Assembly (NCBI GenBank): GCA_025452255.1
Contig: CP104974.1
Location: 2,334,156-2,398,155, forward strand
Reading direction: 5' to 3'
Source: Devosia sp. A8/3-2
GTDB lineage: Bacteria > Pseudomonadota > Alphaproteobacteria > Rhizobiales > Devosiaceae
Length of the DNA: 64,000 nucleotides
Part shown: positions 9,735 through 19,460 of the stretch, in pieces
Layout: each line of letters starts with the position of its first letter
Position numbering within the stretch: the stretch's first letter is position 1
Program-made: the position numbers and the translations under genes
Notes under the pieces: generated by a model
The model's input: only the letters and a program-made list of their open reading frames with translations
Told to the model about the DNA's origin: nothing
Databases searched by the model: none

Positions 9735-10775
9735 TTACATGCCGAACAGTTCGTTCCAGCGAGTCGATCCAGCCGCTCTTGGCGGCGTTGAGTTTGGTGT
9801 AGTCGACGCGCTGCAGGCCGGCGATGACATCGGCGCCATAGGTCCACAGGGCCGCCTGCTCTGGCTCGAGCTTGACGGCGGTGTTGACCGGAGCATCGAC
9901 GCCCTGTTCGGCCAGCTGCTGCTGGATTTCGGGGCTGAGGATGAAGTTGATGAACTGGTAGGCCAGCTCGGGCTCGGCGGCGCCGGTCGGGATATTGACG
10001 GTGTTGAGGGTGGCGATCGAGCCTTCCGACAGGTCAGCCCAGACGGTGGTCGGGACGGCGGCCTGAATCTGGGCCGAGGGTGAAGTCCTGCGCGATGGCG
10101 GCGGAGATTTCGCCGGTCGAGAAGAGGTTGATCATTTCCGAGCCGGTATTGTAGTTCTTGACCACGTTGGGCTTGAGTTCTTCGAGGCCCTTGAAGGCGC
10201 CATCGGCATCCGCATAGGCATCGACGCCAGCGTGATCGCCAGCCTTGAGCACGACCATCGGGCCGGCCGTGGTGGTGATGCCGGGCAGCGAGAGCGAGGA
10301 TGCCAGATCAGCGCGCAGAGGTCGTTCCACGAGGTGATCGGGGTGGTGACCTTGGCCGAGTCATAGACCACGCCAACGCGGCCGATGGAATAGGCCGGGC
10401 CGTAGCCGCCCTGCGGGTCCTTGGCGAGGTCATAGAGACCGGCCGAGTTCGGCAGCTTGGCAGGATCGATCTTCTGGAATAGGCCGGCTTCGATACCCTG
10501 CTGGCTATAGCTGTCCGAGAAATAGGCGACGTCGACGCCGGCGCCATTGCGGATCTGAATCTTGTTCAGGCGCTCGCCATTATTGCCGGTCTCGAACACG
10601 ATCTCGCAGTCGCACTGCGCGCGGAACGGCGCCAGGATGATGGATTCGAGCTTGTCGCCGTTAAAACCCCACCAGAAATGGTCAGGGTCTTGGACTGGGC
10701 CATGGCCGGAGCGGCCGAGAGCAGGGCCGTCGCGGAGATCGCCAGCGCCGGGGCTTTGACGAGGGTGTTCTGCAT
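9735..10775 (-). CDS. Periplasmic solute-binding protein, PotD/extracellular type 1 family, frameshifted
   Basis: Captures the solute for the permease pair encoded downstream. A Sec signal peptide ends at about residue 27 (ALLSAAPAMAQ). The mature part reads TISWWGFNGDKLESI, IVFETGNNGERLNKI, GIEAGLFQKIDPAKLPN, GPAYSIGRVGVVYDS and, later, IPTGAAEPELAYQFINFILSPEIQQQLAE, which is typical of polyamine or iron-type binding proteins. Shifts are near 10668, 10300, 10085 and 9757. The last shift restores a natural end WNELFGM with TAA at 9735-9737. The restored length is about 346 residues. The ligand is not deducible. Confidence 0.87.
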
Positions 10776-10913
10776 TCTTGAGTGTTCCTTTGCATCGCAG
10801 GCTGTTGTCCAGCCTCCTCGGACTTGTAGCCTATTTTTGTGGCGGGCCACGAGCAAGCACAAAGAATAGGCCAGAGCTTTCGTCAAGCGCTTTATCAACG
10901 CGATCTAGGCCGT

Positions 10914-12258
10914 TCAGCCGGTCAGGCGGCCATCGACCCAGACCTGCTCGATATTGGCGCGGCTGGTGCCGTAAAGGATTTTCTCGAACACGGCTTCGGG
11001 CTGGGTTTCCCCCGAACAGGCGGATGCCCCCGGTTTGGGCTGATGTATCGATGACAACGGCATCGAAGCGATAGCCGGGGGCGAAGATGCCGATTGGTAG
11101 ATCGAGGGCGATGCCGCCGCCGGCGGTGGCGAGGTGGAAAGCGGTCTTGAGGTCGATGGCCGAGCCCAGCGTGCCACGATTTGCCGCAGGCAAAGTTGGG
11201 TCGACACCGTCCTGCAACAGGCGGGAGGCTTGCACGGTAGTGCGGCAGGCTTCGAACATGGAGGCGCTGGGGCCGCCGGATATATCGGTGCCCAAGCCTA
11301 CATGGAGGTGCTTTTCCAAAGCGCGGCGCAGGGGGAAGACGGCGTTGGCGAAGTAGATGTTGGAGAGGGCGCAATGGGCGACGGCGGATTGACGGGCCAC
11401 CAGCCGGTCCATATCGGCCTCAGTGAGGAAATTGAATGGGCGAGGACTGACTTGCGGGTCAGAAGGCCAAAATTATCAAGGGCCTGTGCGTCGGTGTGGC
11501 CATATCGATTCAGGACGTGGCCATGCGCCCAGTCGCTTTCCGAGCAATGGGTTTGCACATGGCAATCACATTCGGCGGCGAGTTGGCCAAGCACGGTCAG
11601 AACCTCGTCCGTGCAGGAGGGGATAAAGCGGGGCGTGATGACGGGCAGGACGCGGGCTTCGGTATTGGCGGGGTGGGTGCGGATGTGGTTGATGACGGCT
11701 CGGGTGCCGGCAATGGCGGCTTCTGGGGAAGCGTCGCGGTAGAAATCAGGGCAGGCGGCGGGATCGTCCATCACCACTTTGCCGACCAAGGCGCGCTGGC
11801 CCTTGTCAATACAGATATCGGCCAGCAGCTTGGTGGATTCTGGTGTGCTGGGTGGCGAAATAGAGCGCGGTGGTGGTGCCGTTGGCGAGCAGGTCTTCGA
11901 CGAGAGCCGTATAGCGCGGGCGGGCGAAGTCGAGGTCGGCGTAACGGGCTTCGAGCGGGAACGTGTATTTCTGTAGCCAGACCTCAAGCGGCTCGTCCAA
12001 GGCCCGGCCGAGCTGAGGATATTGCGGAGCGTGAATGTGGAGGTCGACGAAGCCGGGAAGGACATAGCGGCCTTGGGGAAGGTGGAGGACGTCGGCGCGG
12101 TCGGTGGCTTCGGCGTAGCCGGCATCAGTGGGTTGCAGGACTGCGGTGATGGTACCGGTTGCGTCGATCTCGATCAATGTATCGGCCAGCACTTCAAGCG
12201 CACCCTGCTGTGGGGCGTGCAGGAAGGTGCCGAGAATGGCGCGGCCGCGCAGGGTCAT
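10914..12258 (-). CDS. guaD: Guanine deaminase, frameshifted
   Basis: Deaminates guanine to xanthine. The diagnostic N-terminal stretch LPGFVDLHIHAPQYPQLGRA is followed by LEVWLQKYTFPLEARYAD, which is the guanine deaminase pattern, then NGTTTALYFAT, the HCSES metal motif, HCALSN, and GLGTDISGGPSASMFE. Shifts lie near 11845, 11440 and 11015. The restored length is about 448 residues, as for bacterial GuaD. Its ATG overlaps the permease TGA as ATGA, so it is translationally coupled to the nucleoside importer, consistent with processing imported guanosine after nucleoside hydrolase action. Confidence 0.88.
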
Positions 12259-13204
12259 ATTTTGCTCAGGGTGCGGAGTTGACGGGCGCGCATGGCGCGA
12301 TAGCTAAAGAGGACCAGCGCCAGCACGGTGACGATGAAGGGGATCATGCGGATCAGCTCGGCTGGAATCCAGTTGAACAGGCCCGGCATGACCACGGCGA
12401 GTGCTTCAAAGAAGCCAAACAGCAGCGCTGCCAGCAGCGCGCCGACCGGGTGGCGGGCGCCGAGCAGGACAGCGCCGAGCGCGATGAAGCCGCGACCGGC
12501 GGTCATGTCGCGGGTGAAGCCGACATAGTTGAACATGGCGAGCTGTGCACCGCCCGGGGCCGCAAGGGCGCCCGAGACGAGCAGGCTCCGGGCGCGGATG
12601 GCGTTGACGGGGATGCCCGCGGCTTCGGGGGCGGCGGGATATTCCCCGACGCCGCGCAGCCAGAGACCCCGGGGCGTTCGGTAGAGGAAATACCAGATGG
12701 TAAAGACCGGGAAGGCCGCGACCCGAGAGAGGATTGAGTGGCCGGAGAGGAATTGCACCAGCGTGTGGCCGATGCCGGGGATGACGCCCGGGAACGACAG
12801 ATCGAGGGCAGGGATGGCCTTGGAGGGCAGGTTGATCGAGGTGCCCTTGTCGCCGCCGGTGGCAAGGGTGAGGGCGAAGACCGTGCCGCCCGCGGCGAAG
12901 ATGTTGATGGCAAAGCCGACAAGGATAATGTCGGCCTTGAGGCGCAGATGGAAGAAGGCCATGACCGCACCGAGCAGGGCACCGGCCGCGATGGCGGCGA
13001 GCACTGCCACATACCGGGGGCAAAGACCGAAACGATGACGGCGGTGAGGCACCCGACCAGCATCATGCCTTCAAGCGCCACATTGAGGGCGCCGGAGAGA
13101 TCGGCAATGAGGCCGCCCGGGGTGGAGAGCAGCAGTGGCGTGGTGGTGCGGACGACGGTGACGAAGAAGGTCGCGGAAAAGACCGTCATGAACAGTTCGA
13201 TCAT
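12255..13204 (-). CDS. BMP-type (nucleoside) ABC transporter permease 2, frameshifted
   Basis: Inner-membrane permease of the branched-chain/BMP class (YufQ/RnsD-like). It starts MIELFMTVFSATFFVTVVRTT and shows the family segment GLIADLSGALNVALEGMMLVG, then HLRLKADIILVGFAINIFAAGG and GRGFIALGAVLLGARHPVGA. One shift near 13010 divides it. About eight hydrophobic segments; restored length about 316. Both ends overlap the neighbours as ATGA. Known members import purine and other nucleosides, which suits the hydrolase and deaminase genes around it. Confidence 0.88.
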
Positions 13205-14314
13205 TTGCCTGCCTCCGTGACGGCAGAGGGAGTGGCGTCGCGGCCCAGAATTCGGGCGAAGAACTTGCGGCCGGGCATGGAGAAGGAGGAGGCGACTAGC
13301 AGGATGATGATGGCCGTGACCACCCCGATCACCTCGGAGGGCACGTCGGTGCGGATATTCATCAGCTGGGCGCCCCGGCGCAGATAGCCGTAGAACAGGG
13401 CCACGACCGGCACGGCGAGCGGGCGGCTGCGGGCGACGATGGCGATCAGGATGCCTTCGAAGGCCGGGCCTCCCTCGAACAATATGGTCAGCTTGCCGTA
13501 GGACTGGCCCTGCACGAACATGGCGCCGAGCAGGCCGCCCGGGGCACTGGCGACCGTCATGGCGGAGACCATGATCACAGTGGAGCGGATGCCGGAATAT
13601 TCGGCAAACTGGGCATTGTGGCCGACCAGACGCAGCTTGAGGCCCCGGGCGGTGCGATAAAGCGCGAACCAGACGGCAAGCACCGCGACGATGGCGAAGA
13701 TCAGCCCGATATCGATGCGGGTGCCGGCGACGAGAGCGGGGAAGACGGCGGTGGTGGGGAAGTCATTGGTGGTGAGCACGCCACTGCCGGGGGCACGAGC
13801 TGGGTGCGGACCAGATAATTGCAGAGCTCGATGGCGATATAGTTGAGCATTAGCGAGGAGACGATTTCGTTGGCGCCCAGCTTGGCCTTGGCGATGCCGG
13901 GGATGAAGCCATAAAAGCCGCCCACGATCATGGCGCAGAGCACGCCGACGGGAATGCCTAGCCGAGTAGCACCAATGGGGGAGAGGGCGATATAGGCGGC
14001 GGCAAGCCCCCGACATAGACTCGGCCCTGCACGCCCATGGAGAATTGGCGGGCTTGGAAAACGAGGCTGAAGGCGAGGCCCGTAATGGTCAGCTTGGCGA
14101 CATCATCAATCCACAAGCCGATGGTGCGCGGCCGGGAGATGGGGGCGGTCAGCAGCACGTTGAAGGCCTCAAGCGGGGCCTTGGAGGTGAGCAGAATGAT
14201 AACAAAAGCGACACCTAGTGCGATGAGTGCGGCGGCGAGCGCGCGGCCGGTTTCGCGGCGGACATTGGCCCACCGGGCTTTGCGGCCGAGCACGGCCTCA
14301 CTGGTCATGCTCAT
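13201..14314 (-). CDS. BMP-type (nucleoside) ABC transporter permease 1, frameshifted
   Basis: Larger permease of the same importer (YufP/RnsC-like). It opens with a basic cytoplasmic segment and a membrane span (ALAAALIALGVAFVIILL), then the family pattern ITGLAFSLVFQARQFSMGVQGRVYVGG, KAKLGANEIVSSLMLNYIA, and GGLLGAMFVQGQSYGKL. Shifts are near 14005 and 13795. The restored length is about 371 residues. Start and stop overlap the ATPase and second permease genes by 4 bp each. Confidence 0.88.
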
Positions 14315-15850
14315 CGCAAGGCTCCCTGCATTTCAGCGGGAGTCTGGCTGGCGATGCCCAGCATATACGTGCCCGGGGTTTCGGGGGTGAGCTCGTCGGA
14401 ATTGACGAAGGCGGCGACGATCTTGCCGCGATAAAGGACAACGAGACGGTCGGCCAGCGCGAGGAGTTCGGAGAGGTCGGCGGAGCTGAGCAATACGGCG
14501 GCGCCGGCGTCGCGGGCGTCGGTCAGCGAGCGCCAGATGAATTGGGTGGCGCCGAGATCAACGCCTCGCGTGGGCTGGTTGACCAACAGAAGTTTGGGCT
14601 GTTCGGAGAGTTCGCGGGCGACCACGACCTTTTGCATATTGCCGCCCGACAGCGTGCCCACAGCGGCGCCGGGGCCACCGACGTGGATCGAGAAGCGCTC
14701 GATGAGCTTTTCGGCATTGGCCTTGATGGCCTTGAGGTCGAGCAGGCCATTGCGGACATAGCGTTTGTCGTCCAGCCGTGTGGCGACAAGGTTTTCGGCG
14801 ACGCTGGCGCCGGTGGCGAGGCCGCGCGCGAGGCGATCTTCGGGGATGCTTGCAAGGCCACCCGCGCGGCGCTCCGGGATGGAGAGGGGCGCCGTGCTCT
14901 TGCCATCGAGATAGGCGACGCCATCGGCAATGGGGCGCAGGCCCGCGACGGCTTCGAGCAATTCGGATTGGCCATTGCCCTCGACGCCGACGAGCCCGAC
15001 GATTTCGCCGGCATGGATACGCAGATTGAGGTTATCGACCGTGGTGGCGCCGTTTTCGCCGGTGACTTTGAGGGCTTTGATCTCGCAGGCGAGGGTGCCC
15101 TGATTGGCAGCGCGATCGACGCGCAGGGCGACTTCGCGGCCCACCATCATGGTGGCTAGGCTTTTTCGGTGACTTCGTTGGCGGCGATTTCGCCCACCGA
15201 TTTGCCGGCGCGCATGACGGTGATGCGGTCGGAAATTTCGAGCACTTCGGGCAGTTTGTGGGCGATGAAAATGACTGTGCGGCCCTGTTCCACCAAGGCG
15301 CGGACGGCGACGAACAACTCTTCGACTTCCTGCAGGGCGAGGACGGCGGTGGGCTCGTCGAGAATGAGGATGCGCGTCCCGGTAAAGTGCCTTGAGGATC
15401 TCAACGCGCTGCTGCTGGCCGACAGGGAGTTGGCCGACCGGCGGTAATGGATCGACGGAGAGACGGAACTTTTCGGAGAGCGCGCACCGCCTCGATCGCC
15501 TGTCGGCGGTCGAACCGGACGCCACTGCGGGGCTCGGAGCCTAGCACGACGTTTTCGTAAACGGAGAAGGAGGGCACGAGGGAAAAGTGCTGGAACACCA
15601 TTCCGATGCCGGCGTCGATCGCCTCGCGCGGATTGGTGAAGCTGACCGGCTTGCCATCGAGCAGGAGCGTGCCGCGATCGGGACGCTCGATGCCGAAGAG
15701 GATTTTCATCAGGGTGGATTTGCCGGCGCCGTTTTCGCCGACGACCGCATGCACCTCGCCGGCATTGACGGTAAGATTGACCCCGTTATTGGCGACCACG
15801 CCGCCTGGATAGGTCTTGCCGATGTCGATCGCTTGCAGCAGCGGGGCCAT
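14311..15850 (-). CDS. BMP-type (nucleoside) ABC transporter ATPase, tandem ABC domains, frameshifted
   Basis: Double-ABC ATPase (YufO/RnsB-like) energising nucleoside import. Domain 1 has Walker A VVGENGAGKSTLMK, Q-loop MVFQHFSLVPSFSV, signature VGQQQRVEILKAL and Walker B LILDEPTAVL. Domain 2 has the degenerate Walker A VGVEGNGQSELLEA and signature LSGGNMQKVVVARELS with LLLVNQPTRGVD, as is normal for this class. Shifts lie near 15480, 15385 and 15160. The start ATG 15848-15850 (MAPLLQAIDIGKTYPGG) was preferred to an upstream in-frame ATG lying in the hairpin region. Restored length is about 513 residues. Confidence 0.9.
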
Positions 15851-15878
15851 GCACGTGCTTCCCAGTTTGGAAGAAAAG

Positions 15879-15903
15879 GGCGCCGCTCTGGGAGAGCGGC
15901 GCC
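15879..15903 (-). terminator. Stem-loop between the BMP binding-protein and ATPase genes
   Basis: Perfect 11-bp stem GGCGCCGCTCT / AGAGCGGCGCC with a 3-base loop. On the minus strand it is followed by CCTTTTCTTCC, so it resembles an intrinsic terminator or attenuator that lets the binding-protein message exceed the downstream genes. It lies 6 bp past the bmp stop. Confidence 0.8.
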
Positions 15904-15909
15904 GGTTTG

Positions 15910-16959
15910 TCACTTCATCGCGGTGGCGGGGACCAGCTCGCCCGAATTGATCTTGGCTTCGAGAGCGTCGATTTCGGTGCGGACTTCGGCGGGAACGAGC
16001 TTTTCGTAATAGCTGTTCTTTGAGATGCCGACGGCACCTTCGGGCATGCCGAGCAGCACGGCGCTGCCATAGGCGGCGGTGCCGTCAATGGTCTGCTGGA
16101 GGGCGAGGAACAGGGAGTCCCCGACCTTCTTTTCGACCGAGGTGAATATGACATCGGCTCGGGCCGGGTCGGTCTCGGCGAAGATTTCGGCTCGGTCGCT
16201 GTCGACGCCAACGGCGAGCTTGCCGGCATCGCGCACGGCCTGCAGGGCGCCGATCCTGGTGCCGCCGGCGATCGGGAAGATCACATCGGCGCCCCGGCCG
16301 AGCTGGGCGAGGGCCATTTCCTTGCCCTTGGCCGGGTCGCTGAATGTGCCGGCGACGGTGTTCAAAATCTGAATGTCGGGATTGGCCGCCTTGGCGCCCT
16401 CGTCGAACCCGACCTTGAAGTCGGTGACGGTGGGGAATTCCATGCCGATAATGGTGCCCAGAATGCCGGTGGTGGAGAGCTTGGCGGCAGCGAAACCGGC
16501 AAGGTATCCGGCAGCCGAAGTCTGATATTGCAGGGCCAGCACGTTGGAGCAGCAGCCGGTCGAGAAATCAGGGCTATCGTCGAAAATGATGAACTTGGTA
16601 TCGGGATATTCGGGCGCGAGCTTGGTGACAAAGCCGGTCATGTCGAAGGTGCCGACGATGACGACGTCATAGCCGGTGTCGGTGGCATCGGCCAAAGCCG
16701 GCTCCCAGCGGCCGCGGTCATAGCCGGCTTCGATGACCTTGACCTCGACGGGCAGTTCGGCGGCAGCGCGCTCCACACCGGCCGTTGCACTGTCGAGGAA
16801 GCTCTTGTCGCCGCGGGTGCCGTGGAGCACGAGAGCGACGGTGAGCGGGTTTTCGGCAGTGTATTCCCGGGCTCGGACGGCAACCGGAGCGGCGGTGGTC
16901 AGCAGCCCGGCGGCCAGCAGGAGACCCGCCGAGCGACGGGTCAGGGAACGAAACGGCAT
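15910..16959 (-). CDS. BMP family periplasmic nucleoside-binding protein
   Basis: Intact, 349 residues. The N-terminus is a Sec signal (SLTRRSAGLLLAAGLLTTAAPVAVRA) without a lipobox Cys, so it is periplasmic rather than a lipoprotein. The mature part matches the Bmp/PnrA-like family: VALVLHGTRGDKSFLDSA, VIVGTFDMTGFVTKLAPEYPD, FIIFDDSPDF, GYLAGFAAAKLSTTGILGTIIGMEFP, PIAGGTRIGALQAV, GVDSDRAE. Known PnrA-like proteins bind purine nucleosides. It starts 24 bp downstream of the nucleoside hydrolase stop and is followed by a strong stem-loop and the rest of the transporter. Confidence 0.92.
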   Translation of the reverse strand: MPFRSLTRRSAGLLLAAGLLTTAAPVAVRAREYTAENPLTVALVLHGTRGDKSFLDSATAGVERAAAELPVEVKVIEAGYDRGRWEPALADATDTGYDVVIVGTFDMTGFVTKLAPEYPDTKFIIFDDSPDFSTGCCSNVLALQYQTSAAGYLAGFAAAKLSTTGILGTIIGMEFPTVTDFKVGFDEGAKAANPDIQILNTVAGTFSDPAKGKEMALAQLGRGADVIFPIAGGTRIGALQAVRDAGKLAVGVDSDRAEIFAETDPARADVIFTSVEKKVGDSLFLALQQTIDGTAAYGSAVLLGMPEGAVGISKNSYYEKLVPAEVRTEIDALEAKINSGELVPATAMK

Positions 16960-16983
16960 GGGCGCACTCCTAGTTCGGGATTG

Positions 16984-17926
16984 TCAGGGGACGTAGGCGA
17001 TGGATGCTTGGTAGATTTCGACCAGCCGATCGACCTTGGCTTCTTCTGACCAGCGTCACCATCGGCGTGCCGAGGCGGCCCGATGGATCAACCACGGTCA
17101 TGCCGCGGGTAATGCCCGGAGCCAGTGCCACGTCCATGGAGGCGCGCAGAGATTTGGTGACAATGGTGGGGTCGATGACGACGGCTGCCGCCAGCGGATC
17201 GACGAAACGGAACACGTCACCGCCACCATAGCTGGCATTGGTGCGGCGGGCGTGATCAGCCGTGGCTTCCGAGAAAGCCTTTTCGGGCCCGGCAGCCACT
17301 GCGGCAAAGGCGGCGTCGACCTCGGCGCCGCTCATATTGTGGGTTACGCAAGGCTCCCACGGGACGACGACAATGTCGATATCGGCCGAGAAGACCACCG
17401 AGGCGGCTTCGGGATCGGCATAGATATTGAATTCGGCGGCGGGGGTGGTGTTGCCGCGGCCATAAACGGTGGCGCCCATAATGGTGAGCTGGCCGATGCC
17501 GTTGATGATGGAGGGCTCAAGCCGCAGGGCCAGAGCCAGGTTGGTCAGCGGGCCGATCATCAGGAAATCGATCTTTTCGCCCTTGCCGCCGGCTTCGCGG
17601 AAGGTCTGACGCAGGAAGCCGATGGCGTCCTCGCTGGCGGGCTTGGCATTCTCAAGGAGACGCGGGGCGCCGCCCGAGCCGTCTTCACCATGGATATATT
17701 TGGCGTCGATGATCTTTTGCGTCAGGGGGCGGTCGGCGCCCATATGCACGGGCACGTCTGCACCGGCAATAGCCGTGGTGGACAGGATGTTGCGGGTGGC
17801 GGCATCGAGGCCGACATTGCCGAATACGGTGGTGATGGCATCAGGTGTGCGGCCGCCAGCGATGAGCATCAGCAGGGCCTGCGCGTCGTCAACGCCGCCG
17901 TCGGTATCGAGAATCAGTTTGTTCAA
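16984..17926 (-). CDS. Nucleoside hydrolase (second copy), one frameshift near the C-terminus
   Basis: N-ribohydrolase with DTDGGVDD at residues 7-14, VFGNVGLDAATRN, DAKYIHGEDGSGG, MIGPLTNLALAL, TIMGATVYGRGN and EFNIYADPEAASVV. A shift near 17042 truncates the frame; repaired, it ends EEAKVDRLVEIYQASIAYVP with TGA at 16984-16986 (about 313 residues). The start is TTG 17924-17926, whose bases overlap the TGA of the upstream amidohydrolase as TTGA. It differs clearly from the copy at 1333-2226 in its loops, so the two probably have different nucleoside preferences. It sits directly upstream of the binding protein. Confidence 0.88.
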
Positions 17927-19274
17927 ATTTGCCTCATGCGACTCGGCGCGCCCGTTCGACGCGCGCCCAGAAGTCTCGGTAAGTGGCCGAATAATTCGAC
18001 CTTATGGATTGGTAGTCGGCGCTGTAGCATGCGATCGTGGACGATGTCTTCGCCGGCAACCCAGACATGGGTAACGTCCCGGCCACTGCCAGAATAGACG
18101 AGCACGGTCTCGATGTCCGGGGTTTCCGAATAGCCGGGGCCGCGCATATCTACTGCGATGATGTCGGCGGCCTTGCCGATTTCGAGCGAGCCGATTTCGT
18201 GATCTAGGCCCAGCGCACGGGCGCCCTCGATGGTGGCCATGCGGATCAGCTCGGCGCTGGAGATCGGTTGCGCCACGCCTTCGCGATGCGAGGCGACGAG
18301 GCCCGCCACGCGCATTTCCGTGATCATGTCGTAGGAATTGTTGGCGGCGACATTGTCGGTGCCCGGGGCAACGGTGACGCCAGCCGCCTTGAGCTTGACC
18401 ACCGGGCAAATTCCCTCGCGCCCCGAGCGCAGGCCCGCTGTGGCATTGTAGGACACCGACGCCGCGGGCGCGGCGGCGAAGATCGCAATGTCCTCGTCGG
18501 ACAGATCGAGGCAATGGGCGGCATGGACCCGGCCGGCGAAGAAACCGTCGCGGGAGAGAGCCTGCGTGGCTGTCAGCCCATAGCGAGCCATGGTCTCTGC
18601 ATTGTCTTCCGGCCCCGCTGCCATATGCAGGTGCATGCCGACGCCGTATTTGATGGCCATGTCGACTTCAGCGCGGAGCAGGTCCTCGGAATTGTCGACA
18701 TAGGGCGCGTGGGGGCCGAACCGGGGATGACCCGGCCATCGGCGGAGCGCTGCTTTTCGATGAAGGCGGCGGCTTTGGCGAGTTCGTCGTCGCCGCGTTC
18801 CTTATCGCCCAGCTGGACAATGCCATAGGCGATGACGGCGCGCAGGCCGCTGGCGCCGGCCGCTTGGGCGATCTCCTCGGCGAAGAAATACTGATCGCAG
18901 AAAGTGGTGGTGCCGCTCAGCGCCATTTCGGCACAGGACAGGGCAACCGCGGGGCCGATATCGGAGGAGATCAGCGACAGTTCGGGCTCACGGATGGAAT
19001 TGTACCAGCCCTCCATGGTGAGCAGGCTCTGGCCTTCGGAGCGGCCGCGGAACAGGACCATGGCGGAATGGGTGTGGGCATTAACGAGGCCCGGCATGAC
19101 CAGATGGCCGGGCAGCGCGATGGCTTCGTCAAAGGGAGTGGTGTCGGGCTGGGTGGTTTTGGGGCCGGTGCCAGTGATGCGGTCATCCTGAAAGGCGACC
19201 CAGCCGCCCTCATGGACGGTGTTTTGCGCATCAACAGTCAGAATCGTGGCATTGTAGATAAGAACGGAACTCAT
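17923..19274 (-). CDS. TRZ/ATZ-type amidohydrolase (deaminase), first gene of the leftward catabolic run, frameshifted
   Basis: Metal-dependent deaminase with HLVMPGLVNAHTHSAMVLFRG (HxH), GTTTFCDQYFF, HAPY after repair of a shift near 18715, MHLHMAAGPEDN, AAHCLDLSDEDI, SYNATAGLRSGREGICPV, APGTDNVAANNSYDM and MATIEGARALGLDHEIGSLEIGKAADII. This is the SAH/MTA-deaminase-like branch; the substrate may be a purine nucleoside or a modified base. Restored length is about 450 residues. The ATG at 19272-19274 lies 13 bp from a palindrome that overlaps the predicted transcription start, so it should be the first cistron under LacI-type control. Confidence 0.85.
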
Positions 19275-19287
19275 TTGACCCAGCAAA

Positions 19288-19301
19288 GTAAACCGCTTTA
19301 C
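19288..19301. promoter_or_regulatory. Probable operator for the LacI-family regulator
   Basis: The near-perfect palindrome GTAAACCGCTTTAC (5-bp arms GTAAA/TTTAC around CCGC) is the size and central-CG style of LacI/PurR-family operators. It lies 7 bp downstream of the predicted -10 box, over the start of transcription, so binding would block expression of the leftward genes. The regulator gene is encoded divergently next to it. Confidence 0.65.
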
Positions 19302-19308
19302 ATAACGA

Positions 19309-19337
19309 ATTAACGCCAGTTATCAGCACAATGTCAA
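19309..19337 (-). promoter_or_regulatory. Predicted sigma70-type promoter for the leftward catabolic genes
   Basis: On the minus strand a consensus -35 box TTGACA (19332-19337) is followed after exactly 17 bp by GTTAAT (19309-19314), a 4/6 match to TATAAT. The start codon of the amidohydrolase is 35 bp further on, with the operator-like palindrome between. Confidence 0.6.
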
Positions 19338-19460
19338 ATGCTATCGCAGTTCATTTGCACAAACCATATGCGAATGCGCAGAAATGCACAAGACGGCGGC
19401 ATGGCCCGGTGCTCTTGGATATCCGAAGATGGAGGCGAGGCTAGGAATGGAGGGCAGGTC

